DNA of 64,000 nt from Paragyromitra xinjiangensis. Lineage: Eukaryota > Ascomycota > Pezizomycetes > Pezizales > Discinaceae. Where the stretch lies: contig JBCAMK010000004.1 in NCBI GenBank assembly GCA_038503065.1, positions 1 to 64,000 on the forward strand. The letters are read 5' to 3'. Below the pieces are notes generated by a model that searched no databases, was not told the DNA's origin, and saw only the letters and a program-made list of their open reading frames with translations. The translations under genes and the position numbers were made by a program. How positions within the stretch are numbered: the first letter of the stretch is position 1; each line of letters starts with the position of its first letter. Positions 35,568-46,650 of this stretch are shown in pieces.

Positions 35568-38500
35568 GTGGAGCTCGTAAATTCACTCATTGGAAGCGTC
35601 TGGGAAACGCATGACATTACCAGCCTTATCATTGCTATCGAACTTGTTGAGGAGCTGGTTGTTCACGACGAGCGTAACCTTAGAGTCTTGGGTTGGCTGT
35701 TGGATCTCCAAGAACTACTGGTCCTGAAGGGCATGGTGGAAGACCTTAAGCAGGCCGTCAAACGAACTGAGGAAGCGGCAGCAGCTCCTCAAGGTAGGAT
35801 CTTAGCTAAACCGAGTATCCAGCTGTCCATGAGATCTGAGGATCCGGAGAAGGTTATCAAAAATTTTGAGGCGGGGCTTGCAGCAACACCTCCCGAGGAC
35901 GGGGATCGAGTATGGTGGTTGGTTGGCCTGAGTATTCTGTTGTCCGGCAGATATGAAAAATTTGGGGCAGTAGAGGATCTTGAACAGGCTATCAAGCACT
36001 CAGAGGCAGCGCTTGTAGTGGGGCCTCTTGAAGACAGTCGTGCAAGACAATTGGGTGACCTCGGAGCTAGGCTTTCCCGCAGATATGAGAGGTTGAGGGT
36101 AGTGGGGGATCTTAAGCAAGCTATAAAGAACTTAGAAGAAGCACCTGTAGCGACACCTCCCGAACATAGCGATCGAGCACGGCGTATAGCCAATTGCAAC
36201 CTGGGTTCTTTCTTGCTCAAAAGATATGAGAGATTTGGGGTAGTGAAGGATCTTGAGCAAGCTATAAAGTACTCAGAAGCAGCACTTGCGGCAACACCTC
36301 CCGAGCACAACGATCGATCAATACTTTTGCCCAACCTGGGTTTATCTTCGATCAGAAGATATGCGAAGTTTGGGGCAGTGGAGGGCCTTGAGAAAGCTAT
36401 AGAGTACTCAAAAGCAGCACTTGCGGCAACACCTCCTGAGCACAACCGTCGATCAATGCTTTTGACCAATCTGGGTTCATCGTTGTCCGACAGATATGTG
36501 AGATTTGGGGCAGTGGAGGACCTTGAGAAAGCTATAAAGTACTCAGAAGAAGCACTTGCAGCAGCACCCCCTGAACACAAAGATCGAGCAGTGATTTTGA
36601 CTAACCTATGTTTATTGTTCTACAGATATGTGAGATTTGGGGCAGTGGAGGACCTTGAGCAAGCTATAAAGTACTCAGAAGCAGCACTTGCGGCAACACC
36701 TCCTGAGCACAACCGTCGATCAATGCTTTTGGCCAACCTGGGTTTATTGTTGTCTGGCAGATATGTGAGATTTGGGGCGGTGGAGGACCTTGAGCAAGCT
36801 ATAAAGTACTCAGAAGAAGCACTTGCAGCAACACCCCCTGAGCACATCGGTCGAGCAAGAGGATTGCATATCCTCAGCGGTTGCCTGGCCAACAGATATG
36901 AGAGGTTTGAGGCAGTGGGAGACCTTGAGCAAGCTATAAAGTACTCAGAAGCAGCACTTGCGGCTACCCCTTCTGAACACAACGATCGAGTGGGGCAGTT
37001 AAATGAATTAAGTAGCTATCTTATGATAAGATATAACAAATTTGGGGCAGTAGAGGACCTTGAGCAGAGTATCAAGCACTCAGAGGCAGCACTTGCGGCT
37101 ACCCCTTCTGAGCACAACGATCGAGTAAGGCGGTTAGATGACTTAAGTGTCAAGCTTTTGACAAGATATAACAGATTTGGGGCAGTAGAGGACCTTGAGC
37201 AGGGTATCAAGCACTCAGAGGCAGCACTAGTACTTGCAGCAACATCTCCTGAAACCGTCGCCTATCCTTTTGTACTGCGTACCTTAGCAGGTTCCCTAAT
37301 AGCAAGATACGAACGAACGAATTCTCTTCTGGAATTCTATCGCATCATCCATATTCTACATTTATATTTGCGTATTCGAACGCCGCCGCTTAGCTGGATT
37401 AACGTAGCTTGGAATGCTTCTATACTATTTGCTTCGAAGAAGATGTGGGAGGACTCTAGTTCCACCCTTGCAGATGCTGTCAAACTACTTCCACGAGTAA
37501 GCTCAAGGACGGTCGGGAGGAAGGACCAAGAATATCGGCTTTCTGGGCTCTTGTTGACTCGAATTGTCTCTACCTCTGTCTCTGTTGCTTTGCAGGCCGG
37601 AGAGGATGCATCCTACTGTCTTCGGTTGTTTGAACTGAGTCGAGGAGTCATTATGGGACTTGTGATTGATTGCAGGAGTGACCTCTCTGAGCTACAAGAG
37701 AAGCATCCAGCGATATTCGAGAAGTTTCACAGCCTTCGAGTTGAGATTGATTCGCCCCCAACTAGAATTAACCCAAATGCACTCTTGGCTATTCATGGGC
37801 CCACATACGAGCAGGTCCGCGATCGACGGCAACTGGTAGCTAATCAACTCGAAGAGACGTTAGTTTCCATTAGGGAGCTCCCCGGCTTCGAAGGGTTCCA
37901 GCTCCCACCCCATGCCCACTATCTCATGTCAATGGCAAGTGATGGTCCAATCGTAATTTTCAATAGCACCGAATTTCGGAGCGATGCTATCATTGTCACA
38001 AGTTCAAGCATCAAAGAGCTACGGCTCCGAAAGTTGATTTTCGAAGAAGCTGAGGAATGGATAGACGAGATGCGCAACCTCACTAGCGGCCCGCGATCAA
38101 CATACGGGGATCGAAATAGCAGAATGCTAAAAATGCTTCAGTGGCTGTGGGATGTAGCTGTGGAGCCCGTCTGTAAAGCATTGCAATTGGACCCGGTGGC
38201 TGATGATACAGACTTGCCCCGAGTTTGGTGGATTGGTGCAGGACCTCTAGCTACGGCACCTTTTCATGCTGCGGGGAACCCTAAATCGAAAAACAACACC
38301 ATGAGCCGAGCTATTTCTTCATATATCCCAACGATTAAGGCACTTTCATACGCACGTCAGAAGAACCTCGAGTTGCTCGGAAAAAAGGATTCCCGAATCC
38401 TTCTGGTTACCATGCCCACTACTCCCGGTAAACAGTGGAGCCCTCTCCCGGGGGTTGTAAAAGAAGCTAAGAATATTGCGGATCTTGCTGAGGGGAAAGC

Positions 38501-39023
38501 TCATACCACTCAACTAGAATGTCCAAGCGCAGCTCAAGTGCTTGCAGAACTTCCCTCACACGATGCCATTCACTTCGCCTGTCACGGTAAATCCGACCCC
38601 AAGAGTCCTTCGAATAGTGCCTTGCAACTCCAGCCAGAAAACGAATCAGGGGAACCAGATAGATTGACAGTCGAAGCAATATCGAACATGAAAATTCAAC
38701 GCGCGCAAATAGCATATCTCTCCGCTTGCTGCACCGCAGAGAACGCTTCGGAAGACTTGGCGGACGAGTCAATCTATATTGCCAGTGGATTTCAACTCGC
38801 GGGATTTAGTCATGTGCTTGCAACACAATGGGTATCAATGGATAAGGCATGCTTGCAAGTTTCAGGGGAGTTCTATCGTTTGCTATTCGATGGCCAACCT
38901 TGTGGAAGTAAGGGTGGCCATCGGAAAGTGAGTTCTTCGTTTCATTCCGCTGTGAAAAAGTTACGGGATGCGAATTGGAGGCAACCCGTCATGTGGGCAT
39001 CTTTCATTCATACAGGTGTTTGA
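35568..39023 (+). CDS. TPR-CHAT protein (caspase-like cysteine protease candidate)
   Basis: One open frame of 1151 codons. It opens with GTG and the first in-frame ATG is only at about 35733; sequence open to 35538 suggests an upstream exon, so the true start is uncertain. Residues about 128-579 hold ten TPR-like units of 45 aa with consensus RY.RFGAVEDLEQAIKYSEAAL, unusually alike. A helical linker follows (LRLFELSRGVIMGLVID), then a CHAT domain at about 850-1151 with WWIGAGPLATAPFHAAG, the catalytic His in HFACHG (H1006) and the catalytic Cys in YLSAC (C1054), ending in WASFIHTGV. CHAT domains are clan CD peptidases related to caspases; the TPR-CHAT layout is shared with bacterial Csx29. 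It probably is activated when the repeat domain senses a ligand. The divergent gasdermin-like gene is a plausible substrate. A damaged paralogue lies at 56.6-61.4 kb. Confidence 0.9.
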   Translation: MELVNSLIGSVWETHDITSLIIAIELVEELVVHDERNLRVLGWLLDLQELLVLKGMVEDLKQAVKRTEEAAAAPQGRILAKPSIQLSMRSEDPEKVIKNFEAGLAATPPEDGDRVWWLVGLSILLSGRYEKFGAVEDLEQAIKHSEAALVVGPLEDSRARQLGDLGARLSRRYERLRVVGDLKQAIKNLEEAPVATPPEHSDRARRIANCNLGSFLLKRYERFGVVKDLEQAIKYSEAALAATPPEHNDRSILLPNLGLSSIRRYAKFGAVEGLEKAIEYSKAALAATPPEHNRRSMLLTNLGSSLSDRYVRFGAVEDLEKAIKYSEEALAAAPPEHKDRAVILTNLCLLFYRYVRFGAVEDLEQAIKYSEAALAATPPEHNRRSMLLANLGLLLSGRYVRFGAVEDLEQAIKYSEEALAATPPEHIGRARGLHILSGCLANRYERFEAVGDLEQAIKYSEAALAATPSEHNDRVGQLNELSSYLMIRYNKFGAVEDLEQSIKHSEAALAATPSEHNDRVRRLDDLSVKLLTRYNRFGAVEDLEQGIKHSEAALVLAATSPETVAYPFVLRTLAGSLIARYERTNSLLEFYRIIHILHLYLRIRTPPLSWINVAWNASILFASKKMWEDSSSTLADAVKLLPRVSSRTVGRKDQEYRLSGLLLTRIVSTSVSVALQAGEDASYCLRLFELSRGVIMGLVIDCRSDLSELQEKHPAIFEKFHSLRVEIDSPPTRINPNALLAIHGPTYEQVRDRRQLVANQLEETLVSIRELPGFEGFQLPPHAHYLMSMASDGPIVIFNSTEFRSDAIIVTSSSIKELRLRKLIFEEAEEWIDEMRNLTSGPRSTYGDRNSRMLKMLQWLWDVAVEPVCKALQLDPVADDTDLPRVWWIGAGPLATAPFHAAGNPKSKNNTMSRAISSYIPTIKALSYARQKNLELLGKKDSRILLVTMPTTPGKQWSPLPGVVKEAKNIADLAEGKAHTTQLECPSAAQVLAELPSHDAIHFACHGKSDPKSPSNSALQLQPENESGEPDRLTVEAISNMKIQRAQIAYLSACCTAENASEDLADESIYIASGFQLAGFSHVLATQWVSMDKACLQVSGEFYRLLFDGQPCGSKGGHRKVSSSFHSAVKKLRDANWRQPVMWASFIHTGV
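35949..37305 (+). repeat. Coding tandem array of 135-bp TPR units
   Basis: Ten units. The marker GACCTTGAG or its variants starts at 36249, 36384, 36519, 36651, 36786, 36921, 37056 and 37191: steps of 135 bp, except one of 132 bp where a codon is lost. Units from about 36500 to 37230 share long identical stretches, while the first two are more diverged. Confidence 0.92.
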
Positions 39024-41689
39024 AAGATATTTTAGAGTTTTCCTTGTTTCAGGTGTTTTGTTGGTTTTTTTCGGTTCTGTTTTTCGCATATCTGGGGTAT
39101 TTGGCGCTATTTCCAAAGTTCTTTTTCTTTTTTCCAGCGGATATGGTTTCGATCTCTTTTCTTTGGCTTGGGTGTCTTTTCTTATCTTATGGCCTCATTT
39201 ATCTTGTATTTTTCCACTTTGCAGATACGATTTTGTGCGATCATGTGAGTACTCTATATACTATCTCCAGTAATGGGCGTATGCTGATTTAGCTTTAGTA
39301 GATATCCCTACTTCCCTCTGAATAGCGGACAGGACCTCTGAGGATTTTACTTAGTCGATTTAGTTGATTTCTCCTTACTCACATACTCTTAATCCCTTTT
39401 TATATCAAATGGCAGACCTGCAGCCCTGCAATCAGAAATTGAATTGATGAACTTAGCTCCCTACGAGAGGTTGGTAGTTGAAGTGTCATAGTTTTTACTT
39501 GATGAATGTCATTAAATAGGCTGATAAAGCAAGAGAATAGCGGGGGTGGGTTAGAGTGATTCGTGGTAAAATTCGGAACTATCCATTTTAGATTTATGTA
39601 ACTAGGATCACGTAAGCTACTACTCTTCCCTAACCGATAGTTTATTGCGGTAGTCGGAGACGACCAGCTGCCTATTCTATGGTTTGGGCTTACCAATACT
39701 AATCAGATCAATCAGACGGTAATCTACTTTCGATATTTAGCAAAAGTATTAAATAAGAAACTGAAGCAATAAGTATAAGTAACTGGGAACCCTCCTCGGG
39801 ACCTCATTGCTCCATTTTCTACAGATTCAGCTGAACGCTCAAACGTTTAAAAACTAGCTGACTATATTAAAGCCCTCATAACAAGTAACCAGCGACTTAA
39901 ACTAACTATGTTTCGGTATACAGAATCACTTCCCGTGCAAGTGATTCGCTGCATCGCCGGGATGGAAACGATGAAGGGAGGCTATCGGAGAGGGAAAGGA
40001 AATATGTAATTTAATACTGGCCTCAGCCGAGCGAGAGCACGATAAACCAAATGTCTTTGGTGGAGCTTGTCTCGAACCAAGCCCAATTAGGCTTAGTGTG
40101 TTTCTTGTGTTCACATCACCAATTGGCCAAGCCATTGGTAGCGCCTTAATTCTTGTACGACGTGTTATGCTAAAGGCCAAACCAAAGTTATTTGAGTGGC
40201 CACCCGCACATGATCAACTCGACCATACACCTCCGCAGCGAAGCTCGTAGGTCTGTAGTGAGGTTCAATTTCGCTTGGGAGGGCTTCGAAGCTAATTCGG
40301 CCTCTGAAGGGTAGTTGATTCAGTCTTTATGAGGCATCTAATTCAGTTTTTGGGGGAGTATATTCGGTCTCTATGGACCAGCTGATCCAGTCCATACCGG
40401 CCGCAGCCGGAGATTCTTGTAGTAACCATTATCTTTGGTGTCTGTTCCTTCACGCTGGTCATATTCATTATTATGACTGTCTTGGTGTCATCGTTGACCT
40501 ATTGCTCTCTGGAGTGAATGCAACAGGTCACATTTTTCTCTATTCAACAACAGCAATCTGGTAGATCCCTAGAAACGATATCTTTGTTCCAGTACTTTAA
40601 CCTCGTAGCCCTACCCGGTTGCGTTTGCTACGGGTGGGGTAGCCAAGATCTTGTGCCCAGATCAACCAGTAGAAATCTAGGAGTGCTCCGTGTCCTAGAT
40701 ACTGAACGAGCATTACCTCCCTCCTTTATAAAATGGCCGGATTCTCCCCTAATCTCTACTACTATCATTGCGCTTCGATACCTACCATAATAATACTATC
40801 TATATCACCTATCCACGAGCCTCCTCTTAATAAAACTTTAAATTGTTTCCCTGTCTAGATTGCGGTTGCCCAACCGGCAACGGTCTTAATCCAAGATTGC
40901 GGGCATTGGGTAATTCCCCGTCTACGTATCTATTTAGTCGGTATTTTAATCAACGCCTGAGGAATTCAGCACTAAATTGAACCTTTACCTCCTCGGTCCT
41001 CCTTCACACCACGCGATACACAACAATACAGTCTCCGAAAGGGTACGTGTCATTATGCTCGTCTTCGTTGGTCTTTGGTAGCTGTAGATTTCGCCGTGCA
41101 ATAAAGCCTCCTAGTTTAGGCAATTTCATCCCCCGTAGAGTCTGAATTTTCATGCATGCGCCCTGTAGTAGGGCGGCTCAAAAGTAGCCATGAAAGACGA
41201 ATAGCAGCTAGACTAGAATTGTGGAGTGGGGTATCTCGCGGGGTAGCGGGGTGTGGGGTGTGGGGTATGCGTAAAACGTAGATTTAGAATGATGTAACGC
41301 GTACGTCTATCATAGAATACCTGTTGGTTTCTAAGATCTGTTTGACGGCTTAGTTAATTCGCTTTCGGGACTAGAATCGATATCAGCTTCAAGCCCACAT
41401 ATGTGATCCAATACTGAAGCTCGACTCCGAGCTTGAGGCGCTCCATTCTGAATAACTAATCTTAGGGAAGCTTTCATCAAAAGATGTCGTTACGGTACTA
41501 GCTATCTAGTACTAATCCGATTGAGCGATAGCGCGGTAAACCGAGCGTCTTGGCATTTATACCGCGCCTCATCAAGCGACTACTGTATCTAGCAGAGTGC
41601 GTTAATAATTCTCGTACAGCGGCACTTATTATCCGGGTGAACATCCACATGATTAGTCATCATGCACTGCTGACAGATCTGTACTTCGG
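39024..41689. other. Intergenic region after the CHAT gene
   Basis: The first 250 bp are T-rich with overlapping hydrophobic ORFs (38975-39292), which I read as 3' UTR rather than genes. About 40240-40390 has a degenerate short repeat (GATTCAGTC-like). No other gene or RNA is supported. Confidence 0.5.
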
Positions 41690-41925
41690 GGGTGGGGAAA
41701 AGTCTGTCACCAGGTGGCCGTGCTGGCAGTGCGAAACTTGACCACCAACTCAACTCTAGACTTAAAATTTTATAGCAACCTTACAGAAAGTGGAGAGGCT
41801 TCAGAGATAGAGAAAATCAAGGGTTACTTAACGAAAGAAGAGCCCCAGAGTGTTGAGGATGAAGTGAAGAATCGCCGCTAGCACCGCCACCTGGTGACAG
41901 ACTTTCCTCTACACCCGTAGTACTT
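41690..41925. mobile_element. Short inverted-repeat element (MITE-like), about 236 bp
   Basis: The stretch containing AAAGTCTGTCACCAGGTGGC at 41699-41718 returns inverted as GCCACCTGGTGACAGACTTT at 41886-41905, with weaker similarity extending outwards (GGGTG.. ends) and inwards. GTACTTC lies just outside on both sides, possibly a target duplication, but the exact borders are not clear. It has no coding capacity. Confidence 0.55.
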
Positions 41926-42839
41926 CCGCTTTAGACATTTGCGAGCTCAATCTCGCCTAAGAAGAATTCCATACAGAATGGATGCTGTTGTAACCCTTAC
42001 CCTTACTAGCGAGTCTTCTATCACGGCCTCTTAAGATCTCTCCCATGCATCGGATTACTTCGTCGCATGCTTACCGTATATCCCATCCCGACCAAAACCC
42101 CAAGCCCTAAGACCACCTGAGGCCCATCCTTTGCTCTCCGTGAAGTCATCCTACACAACCATGCTAGAAGAAATCCCCCATCAACATTCTCACCTACAGA
42201 TCTCCATACCAAAAGCCTTCGCTCCTTAGACTTCCTAAGCGACGACTACAAATAGAACTCATCTCAACCGACACCACAGAAAAGAACAAAGGTCATCACT
42301 TACACTATACCTCTAGCCGAAATTAAACACTCCGTTCTACGGAACCTATTAGACGAATTTCCCAAGAAGCTCCTCCTCCCCGCTTTTTCCACCGCTGACT
42401 CGCAGGAGAAAACATGCAAACATTCGAAGAAGCATTGACCACCTGCTGATTTCCACAATTCCTCATAACCCCGCTCCTTAAAAGTTGACCGTCATGTTTG
42501 GTGACAACGTGATCAACAACATACTCACCAACCTCACCACCTGACTAGACCTTCACTCCCTCCCTAGATCTCTAAAATCTTCACCTCAACCTACCCCCAA
42601 CGTGAGGAGGTAGAGAGTGGTAGAAACCTCCTCTCGACCTTCATCAACTCGCTTACACTCGATCGAAGGGATCATATTCTCATCTCATATCCCCCATCTA
42701 ATTCTTATGGATGTCGTTTAACCGTCTCCCTACATACTCATTCTGTATGGTTCGGGGCTATTTGCTCGAGCTGATACTGCGCCTATCACTTTCTTCACGG
42801 GTGATTGATATGATTGATTAAGGAGATAATACCGAAAGT

Positions 42840-42864
42840 GATGATGATGATGATGATGATGATG
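42840..42864 (+). repeat. (GAT)n microsatellite
   Basis: About eight uninterrupted GAT/ATG trinucleotides. Confidence 0.9.
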
Positions 42865-43214
42865 AATTCATTAAATAATACCGTATAACGAAGCTTTTAC
42901 TCATACTACTCTAACAACGAGGAAACAGGGTGTATGCTACACCAAGTACTGTAGGGGCTTGTTCCTCCTTGTGAGTTATTCTGGGTTAGGGTTGTCCACT
43001 GCAATGATCTTGAAAAATCACTCGATTTCAGTCTGGACCGACAGCGAATAAATAATCTCGCTCTACCTACATTTTCTATATTTCTAGTTAAAGAATTCCT
43101 TGGAATTATTCGAGGTGCACGGGGTATACGTAGTCATACTCCCGAAGGGAATATTAAGCGAATACATCTATCACGATGTGATACCATGTAAACGGGAAGA
43201 GCTGCAAGTGTCCA

Positions 43215-43400
43215 TACCCGTCCCGTACATCTGAGAACAAAGAAACCCATCTCAGGCATCCGTTAAATCAGACGGATCACCAGCCCTCTGCATCTCCCGA
43301 TCGATACCCCCACTTATCCGCCTCCACCTCATCCAAACGTAGTGACCTCGGGTAATTAAGGCACTAGTAGTACTGCTGAGAATCCCTAGGACAATGTAGG
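43215..43400 (+). repeat. Diverged dispersed repeat, copy 1
   Basis: Shares ordered blocks with 46410-46650: GAGAACAAAGAAAC, a GGCATCC segment, a block reading AGATCAGA or AAATCAGA then GCATCACCAG or GGATCACCAG, a CCCCCACT segment, and AGTAGTACT then GCTGAGAAT or ACTGAGAAT. Many substitutions and several indels separate the copies. Confidence 0.65.
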
Positions 43401-44959
43401 GGGGGAAATATACTTGGTTTAGTGGTTTCGGTGGAAACGTGGGTTTGTGACTTGAAGAGGTCTGGGAATGAACTTAGCTCCTACATAGACTAAACCAAAA
43501 CTCCATCTTGTCCAATCATCATATAGCACACTCAATTATGCTCGTTCGTAGCCTAAGCCACTGAGCATGATCCCAGACATGTCAGAATCCGCAGCCCTGG
43601 TGTTACTTCCGGGCTGGTATTGTGAGAAGTCTTGGCATACATTACACGTAGTTGATGGTCCACTTTATTTTTTATCTTTTTTCGGCATTAACAGAATTAG
43701 TGGCAGCTAGAGGAGTTTACAATCCCCTATCACACGGAGATATACAGGAATCAGAATATGGGTAGTCATCCAGACGGCATATGAAGAGCCTCAGCTAGCA
43801 GTAGCAATTCGGACATAACATGTCACTCGGTTGGGCCATGTTGAAATATTGCTAACCGAGCAAAGAAGAATATCGTCTTAGAATATACAATCTTGGTCCT
43901 AGATAAATTGGTTTAACCAAATCCTCGCACTCACAAGAATATCCACTCTATAAGAAGACTACAGCCCAGTCCCGAGTTTATTGCTTTTGGGCTTCACATG
44001 GTCTAAGTTGGAGATTCTGGTATACGTGTGCAGGTGTGCAGGTGAGGTCTACAGACTAGATTTGTGCTGAAATAGTTTGAATTAATCAACTGATTCCGAC
44101 CGCTGTGGTAAAAGATCCTTAGTGGAAAGTTCTGGTACACATGCGGAGTCTGTATCCTGTAATATACAATCTTTCTTTCTTCAACGTAGAACACGTCAAA
44201 ATCCAAGACTCCTCCCCCCCCTACCAGTAGTCCATCTCCCCCTTTCTCAGCAAACCCCCTCAACCACACAGCTGTATCTCTGTTGCACTTTTGGTCAAAG
44301 CGCCCCCTATTTCCCCATCACCAATCCATATAACCTTCATATGCCCCTTCGACCCTCGAATGAAGTGAGCCATAGTAGCTATACATTTAAGATCACGTGA
44401 ACGGATTTCCCATCTAGGAGGATGTCTGATGCACTGAACGAGTTGTCAACAATAACAGATTCAAAAAATGGTGATCTCTGCCAAAAGGCACCCACTGAAT
44501 GCCAACCATTGTCTTCCAGTGTTGCCCACCTGATGGGATTAAATCCACGGCTTGAAAACCAAAACGGGGTTCCTCGGGAGAGCACAACATCAACAAAACC
44601 AATTATCCCCTTCCAGAGCTCCGAGAGGCGCGGGAGATGTTGTGCCTTTAGAGACGCGCTGGCTGCGAGCCACCTCCCCCAGGAGATCGATATAGGCGCT
44701 CCCAGTCGTTCCAGAGAGACCTGTGGAGAAGCATAAGTTACGTCTATCACCCTTCTCAGTTGGCCGATGTCATGCTGTCATCCGGGTTTGGAGCATAATT
44801 CTGTCTATTATCGTGGACTATCTAATGGATCTGTATACATCGAACGAGCCCCCGCATCCCGCCTACGCTGTTGCTTCCCACCTATACCTCTTAAGCCTAT
44901 CCTCCCTATTCGGAGCGCGCTGTCGAGGCTGTCAGCTAGAGGATTCGGGGACTGCGTGG
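43401..44959. other. Intergenic region
   Basis: Overlapping ORFs on both strands at 44379-44750 give no clear strand preference and I support neither as a gene. No defined repeat or RNA gene is seen. Confidence 0.45.
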
Positions 44960-45190
44960 GAGGAGGTTCGGGAGCTGATTCAGCTGTAGTTTCGGAGGCT
45001 CAGAAACAGCCGATTCGGAGGTAGGCGAGCAGTCAACTCCGGAGGCAATTCAGGAGTCGATTCGGAGTCTATCCGGAGTCCACCCAGGAGTCAGTTTAGT
45101 AGTCAATTCACGCGTCGATTCGTGACCTTCCAGGGAGAGGATTCGGAGGCTCCGAAGCAATGGATTCGGCTGCTATTTGGTAGTCGATTC
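44960..45190 (+). repeat. Degenerate short tandem repeat of about 12 bp (GGAGTCGATTCG type)
   Basis: Blocks such as GATTCGGAGGCTC, AGTCGATTCGGAGTC, GTCAATTCA and GATTCGTGACC follow each other at roughly 12-bp steps. A looser GGAGG/CAGGAGG series continues to about 45480. It looks like an eroded minisatellite. Confidence 0.6.
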
Positions 45191-46409
45191 AATGTTTCCT
45201 ATGGAGATTATTCAGAGTTAGCAAATGTGGCTCTTGGAAAGGTGTAGATGGAGATATTAGGGGGTCAGGGTTATCCTAGCGATATCAGCTGGGGGATGCG
45301 CCTGGAGGTGGAGCAGAGCACTTCTGGAGGATTATGGAGATGAAGTATCGCGCATATGACTCCAGGAGGATATGGTTTTCCAAGGGAGTCGCAATATCCT
45401 CCAGGAGATGACAGTTGCGTACGGTCTGCTCCAGGAGGCTCGGGAGCTTCAGGAGGTCAGGGAGAAAACCGTCTCCCGGGGAGCGCCAGCCAAACTCCCG
45501 GAGGTATATTTCTTTTTGCTGATGGTTATGGTATCTCTATCATTTTCTGTATTAAGGCATCGCTTCTTTACTTGATGCCCATTGCGGGCTACCAATTTCG
45601 GAACAACACGATATTGTAGGTGTGTTTCTTTGATGACAGACAAGTATTTGTTTATTTGGTTGACGGGAGTGACTAAGTCACACCCGGCCTGATGGCAGAC
45701 TTGATTATACCCACGCAAATGCACATAGAGCCACCCTAACATGGCCTGCAAAGTGGTAATTAAGAAAATCATAGTCAATACCAGACTAATTAGAATATCA
45801 GCATCTTGTAGTCACTCCCCTCTTGTTACAGTGGATTTCCTATTGACCAGCTATAACCATAGGTCTTACCCAATCGAACCTTCTCGCTGGTTGAGAGGTG
45901 GCCCGTGTCCGCCAATTGCAACTGACCGGGGGTGACTGTACTATTATTACATGTACCTTGCGAAACATGATCCTTGTTTATTCAGCCCCAGGTAGTGGGA
46001 GATGGGAACGAGCTTATTGTTGAGCGATAAATATTTTCATTGTTGAATACATGTATATATGCGGTATTGGACGCAACCGGACCGGGCAAGATTGAAATAC
46101 AGGTTTTGTTTAGCCCGACTGCCAGACACGACAGTACCTACCCGAAAAGCAGCAGAAACTTGTTGAAAGCAACTGTACCATAGCCCATACTGAATGAATC
46201 AATTAATCAACTAGCTACACGATGTAAGTCCATCTTTTTAATTCAACAATGATAGGTATGAATATTTTAAGACCTCTAGAAATCGGAACGTACGCGTAGC
46301 TATGGTTACACACGTTCAGCCCAGAGCCGCACCTTATTTTGACAGTGCATGTAGGTATGTGAGCCTTGGCGCTGGGCAGTGCACGGGAAAATATTGAAAC
46401 GGGAAAGAC

Positions 46410-46650
46410 CCTTACCCCCACATCTATTCGAGAACAAAGAAACTATGTAATCCCATAGGCATCCTGCCTTCGGATGCATGTTAGATCAGATGCATCACCA
46501 GGCCCCGATTTCTGGGAATTCGACTTGCTCACCCCCACTAAATACAAATGCAGCAACCTCAGGTAGTAACTGATATTAAGGTACTAGTTAACGTTAGTCT
46601 CGTGCCCGGCTCAATACACGTACCTAGTAGTACTACTGAGAATAAATATC
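46410..46650 (+). repeat. Diverged dispersed repeat, copy 2
   Basis: Direct-orientation partner of 43215-43400, with extra sequence between the later blocks. The intervening and following sequence (45490-47850) shows no supported gene. Confidence 0.65.

Noticed and set aside
35789..37210. Minus-strand ORFs with repeated CSGGVAASA motifs
   Set aside because: They are the antisense image of the 135-bp TPR repeats, not a separate repeat protein.
44379..44750. Minus-strand 123-aa ORF with an SSR..N..LEDN.W pattern reminiscent of one gasdermin strand pair
   Set aside because: The likeness covers only a short stretch, the rest of the ORF lacks the other gasdermin motifs, and the opposite strand has an equally long ORF. 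Probably chance.
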